NCBI GenBank assembly: GCA_038245795.1
Contig: JBBRSC010000011.1
Span: 1-26,431, forward strand
Length of the DNA: 26,431 nt
Source of the DNA: JBBRSC01 sp038245795
Lineage (GTDB): Bacteria; Actinomycetota; Acidimicrobiia; Acidimicrobiales; Microtrichaceae
Direction: 5' to 3'
The notes under the pieces were generated by a model. That model was not told the origin of the DNA. It did no database searches and saw nothing but the letters and a program-made list of their open reading frames with translations. Below, one piece after another: positions 1 through 6,834 of this stretch (the first letter of the stretch is position 1; each line of letters opens with the position of its first letter). Both the position numbers and the translations under genes were made by a program.

Positions 1-411
1 AGTTGGACAGCCCCGAACACCTCGCTCAACGCCGGCTTCGACCCGCACAGCTTCACCTGGGATCCAGACAGCAGATTGGCGTTGATCGTGGGAAGAAGTT
101 GGCCGAACGTCGAACCCCAGTCGGTGGCCATCGTGTTGAAGGTCAGCGGCGACACCGTCACCGAAGTCGGACGATTGACCGCCGACCCGACCACGCGCTC
201 GTGCATCAACTACCCGCCACTCGGCGATCCCGGGACGAGGTCGTCCGGCCCTTCCCCGGGAGACTCCGCTCCGGGAATCGTGGACTCGTGCATGGCTCCC
301 ATGGAAATCACCAGGGCATTCGTGGCGTCGGGGTCGATCTATGCCGTCGCCGGACGCCAAGTGCTGTCGTTCGATCTCTTGGCCAAACGAACCGGGGCGC
401 TCACCTTCTGA
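1..411 (+). CDS. Beta-propeller domain protein, C-terminal part (5' end outside window)
   Basis: The open frame enters at base 1 without a start and ends at the TGA of 409-411, giving 136 visible residues. The pattern FDPHSFTWDP, then ALIVGRSW, then a hydrophobic strand ending in GDTVTEVGRL, and finally IYAVAGRQVLSFDLL is what I associate with the last blades of the secreted beta-propeller family of actinobacteria and archaea (Pfam 'Beta propeller domain', PF09826). These are exported or lipid-anchored proteins of unknown biochemical role. Two cysteines (in RSCINY and VDSCMAP) lie in the loop between the last strands and could form a disulfide outside the cell. Signal peptide and most blades are beyond the window, so function and start cannot be judged. 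It converges on the DUF2716 remnant with a 12-nt gap. Confidence 0.7.
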   Translation, partial: SWTAPNTSLNAGFDPHSFTWDPDSRLALIVGRSWPNVEPQSVAIVLKVSGDTVTEVGRLTADPTTRSCINYPPLGDPGTRSSGPSPGDSAPGIVDSCMAPMEITRAFVASGSIYAVAGRQVLSFDLLAKRTGALTF

Positions 412-423
412 GACGCTTCGACG

Positions 424-755
424 TCACGCTGCCACGCGCTCCGGTTTGGGGCTGTGCGGTGAGAACCGGTAGCACGGGTGCTGCCAGTCAAGCACGACAA
501 ACTCCTCGTCGACCTCGGTCACGCAGGTGAAGGCGTACAGCCCGAACGAGTCGACCGCCTGAGCTCCGGCGGCGAATCGAGGACCCTCATGATCGAAGAT
601 CCGCGACAGATCGATCGTCACTGACGGGGAAGGCTCCCGGATCGCCGGCCAGGCGCTCGGATCCATGCTGGGACTGAATTCGAATCTCGCGTCGAAGGGG
701 CCCAAGACGACTCGTACTGGTCGGGTGCGACTTGGACCCACGCGTCGTTCTCCAC
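424..755 (-). pseudogene. DUF2716-family protein, frameshifted and 3'-truncated
   Basis: Two reading frames together give the N-terminal two thirds of a DUF2716-like protein (function unknown). The first frame starts at GTG 753-755 and reads VENDAWVQVAPDQYESSWAP. The second continues FDARFEFSPSMDPSAWPAIR, then EPSPSVTIDLS, GPRFAAGAQAV and VVLDWQHPCYRFSPH, which match the family's W..F..RF.F.PS, WP.I.EP.PSVT and LDWQHP.Y.F.P blocks as I remember them. The switch lies in the GGGCCCC run near 696-703 and is explained by one missing base. The protein stops at 424-426 shortly after the DWQHP block; the usual C-terminal part (about 60 residues) is absent in all frames. TAGCCT (762-767) lies 6 nt before the GTG, as in the leaderless genes of this window. 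A single-base sequencing error could explain the frameshift but not the missing C-terminus. Confidence 0.6.
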
Positions 756-761
756 GCAGTC

Positions 762-767
762 AGGCTA
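762..767 (-). promoter_or_regulatory. -10 box (TAGCCT) of the DUF2716 remnant, leaderless geometry
   Basis: Read on the minus strand, TAGCCT fits TANNNT and ends 6 nt before GTG 753-755. No Shine-Dalgarno is present between them, so transcription would begin at or next to the start codon. Confidence 0.4.
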
Positions 768-947
768 GGGGACGGCCCCCTTTCCCTCGCGAAGGAGTAT
801 TGAGTGGTGGGCCGCTCGGGTGGTGCGGCCGCAGTGGTCGAGACCACCGTAAACAGCCCCCGTTGGATAGCGACAGTCGCAGCGGACTGGCATCTGTCGA
901 TTCATTGTCGGTTACCGATAGACGGGGTTCTAGATTTCTCGGTGGTT

Positions 948-1009
948 GTTCTCACCCTGCGTCGCAAATACGCGTCCACAGACGCGTGTTCGGCACTGTG
1001 CGTGAGAAC
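948..1009. repeat. Nested inverted repeat around copy 1 of the palindromic element
   Basis: The outer arms are GTTCTCAC (948-955) and GTGAGAAC (1002-1009), a perfect 8-bp match. The inner arms are ACGCGTC (970-976) and GACGCGT (981-987), a perfect 7-bp match around CACA. Each arm spans 29 nt, so a long interrupted hairpin could form on either strand. There is no T-tract after it, so a simple intrinsic terminator is unlikely. Confidence 0.55.
970..1002. repeat. Palindromic repeat element, copy 1
   Basis: The core is ACGCGTCC, three bases, then GACGCGTGT. Hand alignment with the copy at 1258-1289 gives 27 identical of 33 columns with one gap, extending beyond the palindrome into a shared GCACT. 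The copies are in the same orientation, 288 bp apart. Confidence 0.6.
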
Positions 1010-1257
1010 TTCAGCCACGATGTGTTCCTTCGTGCTGGGCGGCCGAGATTCGGTGTCGCAGGGTGTCGTTACGCTGACCGAGCGAAGCTCGCTTTCCATT
1101 AGCCCGAAGCAAAAATCGAAGACGCGGTTCCTCGTCCCGCACATCATCGGGCACGGCAACGGGACGAACCTGCGAATGTGCGTGGACCAGCCGTCCTGCG
1201 AGGAGCTATCCCGTCACCGTGTGAGTCGGTCCGCCATCGAAACGTTGAGTGGGGGAC

Positions 1258-1289
1258 ACGCGTCCGCGGACGCGTGTCAGCACTTTCCG
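1258..1289. repeat. Palindromic repeat element, copy 2, containing a 24-bp perfect palindrome
   Basis: Positions 1255-1278 read identically on both strands (arms GACACGCGTCCG and CGGACGCGTGTC). As RNA this would give a 10-bp stem with a CGCG loop. It sits 31 nt beyond the serA stop codon on the minus strand, so it could act as a U-less transcription stop for serA, or as a protein-binding palindrome. Similarity to 970-1002 outside the palindrome argues for a repeated element rather than a chance hairpin. Confidence 0.6.
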
Positions 1290-1308
1290 TAGGAACCTCG
1301 AGCTGATC

Positions 1309-2874
1309 TCAGCTGCTGATCACCGAGACGGATTCGATGCCGGGTTGGCTCACCAGATCGGCCACCACATCGTCGGGAACGACCACATCGGTCGAGATCA
1401 GCATCAAGGCCGCCACCCCATCGGCGGTCTGACCGACCACCATGTCCTTGATGTTGATGCCGGCGGCGCCGAGACCGACGCCCACCCGGCCGATCATGCC
1501 GGGGGCGTCATCGTTGCGGACCACGACCATGTGAGCTGCGGGCTGAATATCCACGGATGCATCGTCGACCATCACCACCTTGGCCACGCCATTGAGTCCG
1601 ACCAGCGTGCCCGCAATCGAGTTCGTCCCACCGCGGATCGTGATGAGGTTCTGATAGTCCTGTGAGGTCGTCATCGAGGTAGGTCGCACGTCGAGCCCGG
1701 CTGCCTCGGCGAGCTGCGGAGCGTTCACGTAGCTCACCGGCTGTGAGCTCGATGCCCCAAAGAACCCTTTGAGTACCGACAAGGTGAGGATCCGTGTGTC
1801 GTACTGCCCGATCTCGCCCTGATAGGTGATCTCGAGCGAATCGGGCACCGCGCCAGCCAGGCCGGCATACAGCCGTCCGAGCTCCTCGGACAGACCTTGA
1901 TAGGGCCGGACGATCTCCGATACGTCACCGGCGGAGACATTCACGGCGTACGGAACGAAGTCACCAGCGAGCGCCAGCTGCACCATCTCGGCGATGGTGT
2001 CGCCGGCCTTGTCCTGCGCTTCGACCGTGGACGCACCGAGGTGCGGCGTGACGACAACCTGGTCCAACGCGAACAGGGGCGAATCGGTGCACGGTTCGGT
2101 GGAGAACACGTCGATGGCGGCACCAGCGACCGGGCCGTTGGCGATCGCGTCGGCCAACGCCTGCTCGTCGATGATGCCACCACGAGCCACGTTGACGATT
2201 CGGATGCCGGGCTTTGCCTTCGCCAAAAGTTCAGCGTTGATCAGCCCGATGGTGTCCTTGGTTTTGGCAAGGTGGAGCGTGACGAAGTCAGCCCGCGCCA
2301 TGAGGTCTTCGAGCGACATCATCTCGACTGACATGCGACGCGCCGCATCTTCTGACACAACCGGGTCATACGCGACGAGCTTCATGCCGAAGGCGAGGCA
2401 GCGTTGCGCCACGAGTCGACCGATACGGCCGAGCCCGATGATGCCGAGGGTCTTGTCGGCCAGCTCGACGCCGTTCCACTTCGACCGTTCCCAACGGCCC
2501 GCCTTCAGCGCGGCGTGGGCTTGGGGAACGTTGCGAGCCTGACTGAGGAGCAGGGCCATGGTGTGTTCCGCGGCGCTGAGCGTGTTCGACTGCGGTGCGT
2601 TGACCACCATCACACCGAGGTCGGTTGCAGCGGCGGTGTCGACGTTGTCGAGGCCGATGCCCGCACGGCCAACGACGACGAGGTCCGTCCCAGCGGCGAG
2701 CACATCACGGGTCACCGTCGTCGCCGATCGAATGATCAACGCCTGAGCGCCGACAATGGCGGTCAAGAGTTGTTCGGGGGACAGATCCAGTTGGACGTCG
2801 ACCTCGTGCCCAGCGGCGCGAAGTTGATCCAATCCACGATCGGCGATTGCTTCGGAGACAAGGACACGGGCCAC
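1309..2874 (-). CDS. serA: D-3-phosphoglycerate dehydrogenase, long ACT-domain type
   Basis: It oxidises 3-phosphoglycerate to 3-phosphohydroxypyruvate with NAD+, the first step of serine synthesis. The 521 residues match the long mycobacterial-type enzyme. The N-terminal substrate domain is followed by the Rossmann motif GLGRIG at 148-152 with acidic D170 after the second strand, and the catalytic set R231 (NVARGG), E260 (FSTEP) and H278 (TPHLG). An intervening ASB-type domain covers about residues 300-440, and a C-terminal ACT domain (VVVRNDDAPGMIGRVG) is where serine feedback is known to act in this family. GTG 2872-2874 is chosen because MARVLVSE matches the family N-terminus and a TAACAT box lies 8 nt upstream with no Shine-Dalgarno. 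It diverges from the flavoprotein gene at 2915. serC lies 5 kb away in the same window. Confidence 0.97.
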   Translation of the reverse strand: MARVLVSEAIADRGLDQLRAAGHEVDVQLDLSPEQLLTAIVGAQALIIRSATTVTRDVLAAGTDLVVVGRAGIGLDNVDTAAATDLGVMVVNAPQSNTLSAAEHTMALLLSQARNVPQAHAALKAGRWERSKWNGVELADKTLGIIGLGRIGRLVAQRCLAFGMKLVAYDPVVSEDAARRMSVEMMSLEDLMARADFVTLHLAKTKDTIGLINAELLAKAKPGIRIVNVARGGIIDEQALADAIANGPVAGAAIDVFSTEPCTDSPLFALDQVVVTPHLGASTVEAQDKAGDTIAEMVQLALAGDFVPYAVNVSAGDVSEIVRPYQGLSEELGRLYAGLAGAVPDSLEITYQGEIGQYDTRILTLSVLKGFFGASSSQPVSYVNAPQLAEAAGLDVRPTSMTTSQDYQNLITIRGGTNSIAGTLVGLNGVAKVVMVDDASVDIQPAAHMVVVRNDDAPGMIGRVGVGLGAAGINIKDMVVGQTADGVAALMLISTDVVVPDDVVADLVSQPGIESVSVISS

Positions 2875-2882
2875 GGCGGCGA

Positions 2883-2888
2883 ATGTTA
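2883..2888 (-). promoter_or_regulatory. -10 box (TAACAT) of serA, leaderless geometry
   Basis: On the minus strand TAACAT ends 8 nt before the serA GTG, and those 8 nt (TCGCCGCC) hold no Shine-Dalgarno. Transcription is expected to start at or within a base or two of the GTG. Confidence 0.5.
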
Positions 2889-2900
2889 CTGAGCTGTCGA

Positions 2901-2906
2901 TAGCCT
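2901..2906 (+). promoter_or_regulatory. -10 box (TAGCCT) of the flavoprotein gene, leaderless geometry
   Basis: TAGCCT is followed by 8 nt (GCGAATTC) and then GTG 2915, mirroring the serA arrangement on the other strand. The two -10 boxes are 12 nt apart, so both promoters share a 40-bp intergenic space and their -35 regions lie inside the opposite gene or its -10. Confidence 0.5.
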
Positions 2907-2914
2907 GCGAATTC

Positions 2915-3937
2915 GTGAGCTCTCAACCCGCACCGTCGCCAGCAACCGGCCGCCGCGTCGCCGTTCTCGGGGCCGGGATCGCGGGGCTCGCAGCGGCACG
3001 CGTTCTGACCGACGCGGGCCACCAGGTGACGGTGCTCGACAAAGCACGATCGGTCGGCGGTCGCCTGGCGACGCGACGGCTCGACGATGCTGGAGCGGTC
3101 GCCGACCATGGGGCCCAGTTCTTCACGGTTCGTTCAACCGAGATGGCCGAACTTCGTGATCGTCTCGAGCGCGACGGGTTGCTGGTCGAGTGGAATCACG
3201 GGTTCGGCGACCCACCCGACGGCCATCCCCGATACGCCATTGCTGGGGGCATGAATCAACTGGCGAAGTGGATGGCTGAACCGCTCGCTGACGTTCGGTG
3301 CGGATGGATGGCGACCTCGGTGTCATACACACCCGACGGCGTCGTCCAGATCACCGGCGACAACAGCACGGGAGCCGAGGAGTCACTGACGCTCGATGCG
3401 GCGGTGATCACCAGCCCGCTCCCCCAGACATTGGCGCTCCTCGACGCTGAAGTGATCTCGAACGACGAGCGACGGCTGCTCGAATCAGTCAGCTATGACC
3501 CCACGCTCGCCATCCTCGCGTCATGTTCGGCGCCACTCGAACTTGGTGCGTCCGGCGCTCGTCGCTTCGACACTGGGGCCCTGTCGATCGTCGTCGACAA
3601 CTCCTCGAAGGGTGTCGGCTCCTCCCCCAGTCTCACCGCCCACGCATCATCGGACTGGTCCCGGGCGCATTGGGACGATCCCGATACCGACGCGCTCATG
3701 GAACTCGTGGCCCTCGTCGATGCCGAACTGGGGACATCGTTGCTGGTCGAACCCCAGCTCAAACGATGGCGATACGCAACTCCTGTGTCCACGCTGAGCG
3801 ATCGATTCATGGCGCTCGAGCATCACGGCGGGGGGGCCATCGTGCTCGCAGGCGACGCCTTCGGGGGACCGAAGATCGAAGGTGCCTACTTGTCAGGATT
3901 GGCGGCGGGTCGATACCTCAGGGGGACGTCCGACTGA
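2915..3937 (+). CDS. FAD-dependent amine-oxidase/renalase-like oxidoreductase
   Basis: This is a 340-residue flavoprotein. The N-terminal dinucleotide-binding fold is clear: VLGAGIAGLAAA at 17-28, the second-strand acidic region LDKARSVGGRLATRR, and DHGAQFFTVR. Mid-protein GGMNQLAKWMA and the late LKRWRYATP, followed by the C-terminal FAD motif AGDAFGGPKIEGAYLSG, are typical of the renalase-like branch of NAD(P)/FAD oxidoreductases. Renalase itself oxidises dihydro-isomers of NAD(P)H; whether this bacterial relative does so is unknown. There is no signal peptide, so it should be cytoplasmic. Its last 45 nt overlap the 3' end of the PhzF-like gene on the other strand, with no terminator visible between them. 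Confidence 0.85.
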   Translation: MSSQPAPSPATGRRVAVLGAGIAGLAAARVLTDAGHQVTVLDKARSVGGRLATRRLDDAGAVADHGAQFFTVRSTEMAELRDRLERDGLLVEWNHGFGDPPDGHPRYAIAGGMNQLAKWMAEPLADVRCGWMATSVSYTPDGVVQITGDNSTGAEESLTLDAAVITSPLPQTLALLDAEVISNDERRLLESVSYDPTLAILASCSAPLELGASGARRFDTGALSIVVDNSSKGVGSSPSLTAHASSDWSRAHWDDPDTDALMELVALVDAELGTSLLVEPQLKRWRYATPVSTLSDRFMALEHHGGGAIVLAGDAFGGPKIEGAYLSGLAAGRYLRGTSD

Positions 3938-4840
3938 GGACTCCGGGATGGCGATGGCTCCCGTGATCGTCTTCCGGGCGCTCCCGCCAACGCGTGCTGT
4001 TACCACTCTGCCCTCCTCGACATCGGCTTCGACAACGAGTTCCGATGGACGGCCCATCTCGACGCCTTGCCGGATCGTCCACGCGTGCGTTCCATCCGCG
4101 CGACCGAGCGCCAAGAGTCCCGTCAGCGCCACTGCCGCCGATCCAGTAGCCGGATCCTCCATGACCCCGTGATGGGGAGCGAACATCCGGGCGCGGATCT
4201 CCGAACCGACATCTGCAACGACATACAGACTGCGCAAGTCCTCGATCGGTTCGCAGAACCTCACCCACCGATCGATCGAGAGTCGGCAGTGTCCCAATAC
4301 CTCGAGCGACCGCACCGGGACCACCAGAACGGGCGAACCACAGGAGGCTACCCGGGGACTATCGATGACATCCCGAGCGCTGATGCCGAGCAACTCCGCG
4401 ATCTCCGACCGCCGGAGCGGTCCCGCCGGCCCGAGGATCGGTGCTCGTGGTGCCGTGAGCATGGCCGAGACAACCGCATCACCATCCCACTGCACGGCGA
4501 CTGAGACCGGACCGACACCCTCGTCGAGCACGAGCATCCCGTCGTTTCCCACACGTTTGACCTGACCCATGGCCGCCAGGTGAATCCCGACCCCAATCGT
4601 CGGATGTCCAGCAAAGGGGATCTCGCCGCGGGTCGTGAAGATCCGGACACGGGAAACCGCCGGAGCCTCGGAACGCTGAAGAAATGCCGACTCCGAGAAC
4701 CCGAACTCGCGTGTGATCGCGAGCATCTGCTGATCGTCGAGGTCGTCGGCGGCGTCGATGATTGCGAGTTGATTGCCAGTGAACGGACGATCGGTGAAGA
4801 CGTCATAGACCGTGAACGCGATCGGGCTCATGGCCTCCAT
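3893..4840 (-). CDS. PhzF-family isomerase/epimerase-like protein
   Basis: This is a 315-residue member of the PhzF / diaminopimelate-epimerase fold family. It contains DVFTDRPFTGNQLAI near the N-terminus, FGFSES with E50 at the place of the catalytic glutamate of PhzF, IPFAGHPTIG at about 74-83, and the second-half signature MEDPATGSAA. Known members isomerise small metabolites (for example a phenazine precursor), but most genomic copies, like this one with no phenazine genes nearby, have no assigned substrate. The start is ambiguous: ATG 4840 overlaps the S9 peptidase gene by 13 nt, whereas ATG 4831 (protein beginning MSPIAFTVYDVF) would make a classic ATGA overlap with its stop. Either way translation is probably coupled to the peptidase. 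Confidence 0.88.
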   Translation of the reverse strand: MEAMSPIAFTVYDVFTDRPFTGNQLAIIDAADDLDDQQMLAITREFGFSESAFLQRSEAPAVSRVRIFTTRGEIPFAGHPTIGVGIHLAAMGQVKRVGNDGMLVLDEGVGPVSVAVQWDGDAVVSAMLTAPRAPILGPAGPLRRSEIAELLGISARDVIDSPRVASCGSPVLVVPVRSLEVLGHCRLSIDRWVRFCEPIEDLRSLYVVADVGSEIRARMFAPHHGVMEDPATGSAAVALTGLLALGRADGTHAWTIRQGVEMGRPSELVVEADVEEGRVVTARVGGSARKTITGAIAIPESSVGRPPEVSTRRQS

Positions 4841-6831
4841 ACCGCCACACGATCGACGTCATCGGGATGCGGAAGGTCCAGGACCTGGCAATAGAACGAC
4901 CACTCGTCGTTGAGCGTCGAAGCGATGTTCTGAGCCCGTCGGAACCCGTGACCCTCGCCTTCGACCAGCACGTACGCATGGGGCACCCGGTTGGACCGCA
5001 GTGCGGTCACAATCTTCTCCGCCTGGTTCGGCGGCACCACCCGGTCCTCCGCCCCCTGGAACACAATGACCGGCACATGGATCGAGGCGGCGTTCGTGAT
5101 GGGAGACCGCTCGCGATACGTCTCCTCGGCGACGGGCCATGGGCCGATGAGTCCGTCGAGGTACTGCGATTCGAAGGCGTGGGTATCCGTGGCCATGGTC
5201 GCCAGATCGGCCACGCCGTAGTAGCTCGCCCCCGCTGCAAATCGGTCGCTGGCAGCCAACGCTGCGAGCGTCGTGAAACCGCCTGCGCTGCCCCCACGGA
5301 TCACTGCTCGCGCGCCATCCACCAAACCTGCGTCAGCCAGATAGTCAATGGCGGCGACGCAGTCGGCAACGTCGACGATGCCCCAGGTACCGACCAGTTC
5401 GTTGCGGAACCCGCGACCGAACCCTGTCGAGCCACGATGATTCACGTCGACAACTGCGAACCCGCGCGACGTCCAGAACTGCACCACCAGGCGAAGCTCG
5501 GCGCGAGCGGCCGATGTGGGACCCCCGTGGATCATGGTGACGACCGGTGGTCGTTCACCCGGAACCAACGCCGCTTCGGGGTTGACCGGCGGGTAGAAAA
5601 TGGCGTGCGCCCGGCCCCCGTCGGTCGGATAGGAGATTGGTTGTCCGACCGACACGTAGGCGGTGCTGATCCCAAGGTCGCGGGGTCCTCGGAGCGTTTG
5701 GGTGCCTCCCACTGATCCGTTGCGACCGACCAGCGACGCCATGACCGCCGGTTCCGCCGTAAACGATCCCCCGATGAACACCACGGTGGTTTCGGCCGCC
5801 ACCGGCGACGTCACCGAGGTGACGTCGATGTCGAGGCGGCGGACACTGCCCGTGGCCGGATCAATGGCAACCAGCTCGTCGACTCCCGCCGACGATGTGG
5901 CGCACACCACTCGCCCATCGGACAGATGTGCGTAGCGGGCGCTCCCGAAGACCCAATGCGGGAGGGCCGCTTCGACGGGCCGCGGGTCCATGGCTTTCGG
6001 GATCCCGGCGGGACGCCCCGGCAGTTCGAAGCGGTACAGATTCCACCAGTCCGTTCGATCCGACGCGAACCACAGTCGACCCGCCGCATCCCACGACGGA
6101 TCCAACACCGACTCGCCCGGCCCGCCGACGATGGCCTCGATCTCCGACAGACTCAGGAACTGACCGAAGTCGTGGACCTGTGCGACCCAGAGCCACGTGT
6201 CGTCCCATGGCATCGACGGATGGTCCCATGTGATCCATGCCAGGAGTCCGGACTCCGGATCGAGACGCGGCGACGACACGAAGTCCGTCTCGGCGAACAG
6301 GATCTGCGGTTCGCCTCCCGTGGCGGCGACTGCCACCAAGGCATGAATCGGCTGCGATGACGTTCCCGGATGAAGCACTTCGCCGGGATGGATCTCGGCG
6401 ACGCAAACGATCCAACGCCAGTCCTTCGTCAGGACGCCGTCGGTGTACCTCATCCCGCGGACCGTGACCGAAGGTGGGGTCAGGGCAATCGGCGCGAAGC
6501 CCGGATCGAGGCGCCAGATTCGCTGATCGGCGTCGTTGATGAAGAACAGCGTCTCGTGTGCCAGCCACCATCCGGCACCGCCGTAGTCGTGGACCCGCGT
6601 GGCGCACGAGAACCCGGGCGGGAGTACCTCGGTGAGGGTCCCGTCAGGATCCCGGCGCACGATCTGGCTGCGACCTTGTTCGGAGGGTCGGTTTTCGTCC
6701 CACCAGACGGCCGAGGTGCCGCCCTCGTGTCGACTCACGCCGACGCGGGCCAGCCGAACCGACGACGAGGCTACGCGCTCGGCGGTAATGGGGCTGGGCC
6801 ATGCCCCGGCCGGGAGCTGGGGGTCGGTCAT
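4828..6831 (-). CDS. S9-family (prolyl oligopeptidase-like) serine peptidase
   Basis: This is a 667-residue protein with an N-terminal beta-propeller (about 1-400; motifs HDYGGAGWW, WDHPSMPWDDT, SDRTDWWNLY) and a C-terminal alpha/beta-hydrolase domain. The hydrolase part has IHGGPTSAAR, VNHRGSTGFGR and a complete catalytic triad: S515 in GGSAGG, D596 in GAEDRVVPP and H628 in EGEGHGF. The family cleaves short peptides or acyl-peptides, with the propeller limiting access. No signal peptide is visible, so it is likely cytosolic. It starts 3 nt after the stop of the aminotransferase gene and overlaps the PhzF-like gene, so the three form a translationally coupled minus-strand unit. Confidence 0.94.
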   Translation of the reverse strand: MTDPQLPAGAWPSPITAERVASSSVRLARVGVSRHEGGTSAVWWDENRPSEQGRSQIVRRDPDGTLTEVLPPGFSCATRVHDYGGAGWWLAHETLFFINDADQRIWRLDPGFAPIALTPPSVTVRGMRYTDGVLTKDWRWIVCVAEIHPGEVLHPGTSSQPIHALVAVAATGGEPQILFAETDFVSSPRLDPESGLLAWITWDHPSMPWDDTWLWVAQVHDFGQFLSLSEIEAIVGGPGESVLDPSWDAAGRLWFASDRTDWWNLYRFELPGRPAGIPKAMDPRPVEAALPHWVFGSARYAHLSDGRVVCATSSAGVDELVAIDPATGSVRRLDIDVTSVTSPVAAETTVVFIGGSFTAEPAVMASLVGRNGSVGGTQTLRGPRDLGISTAYVSVGQPISYPTDGGRAHAIFYPPVNPEAALVPGERPPVVTMIHGGPTSAARAELRLVVQFWTSRGFAVVDVNHRGSTGFGRGFRNELVGTWGIVDVADCVAAIDYLADAGLVDGARAVIRGGSAGGFTTLAALAASDRFAAGASYYGVADLATMATDTHAFESQYLDGLIGPWPVAEETYRERSPITNAASIHVPVIVFQGAEDRVVPPNQAEKIVTALRSNRVPHAYVLVEGEGHGFRRAQNIASTLNDEWSFYCQVLDLPHPDDVDRVAVWRP

Positions 6832-6834
6832 CTG

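Larger units (their letters stand above)
756..1308. other. About 550-bp stretch without a supported gene
   Basis: No frame here gives a protein I recognise. The only suggestive frame is 804-1292 (+, GTG start, 162 codons). It has a good Shine-Dalgarno (AAGGAG at 792-797, 6 nt before the GTG), but its residue composition is Ser/Cys/Arg-rich, its codons are less GC3-biased than the neighbours, and it runs through both copies of the palindromic element. I do not call it as a gene. The stretch holds two diverged copies of a palindromic repeat (970-1002 and 1258-1289), a nested inverted repeat (948-1009) and a small hairpin CGAGC-GAA-GCTCG at 1079-1091. It lies between a decayed gene and the 3' end of serA and looks like accessory or decaying sequence. 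Confidence 0.5.

Noticed and set aside
804..1292. 162-codon frame with a good Shine-Dalgarno
   Set aside because: No recognisable motif, atypical codon use, and it reads through both palindromic repeats. Kept as a note in the gap entry, not as a gene.
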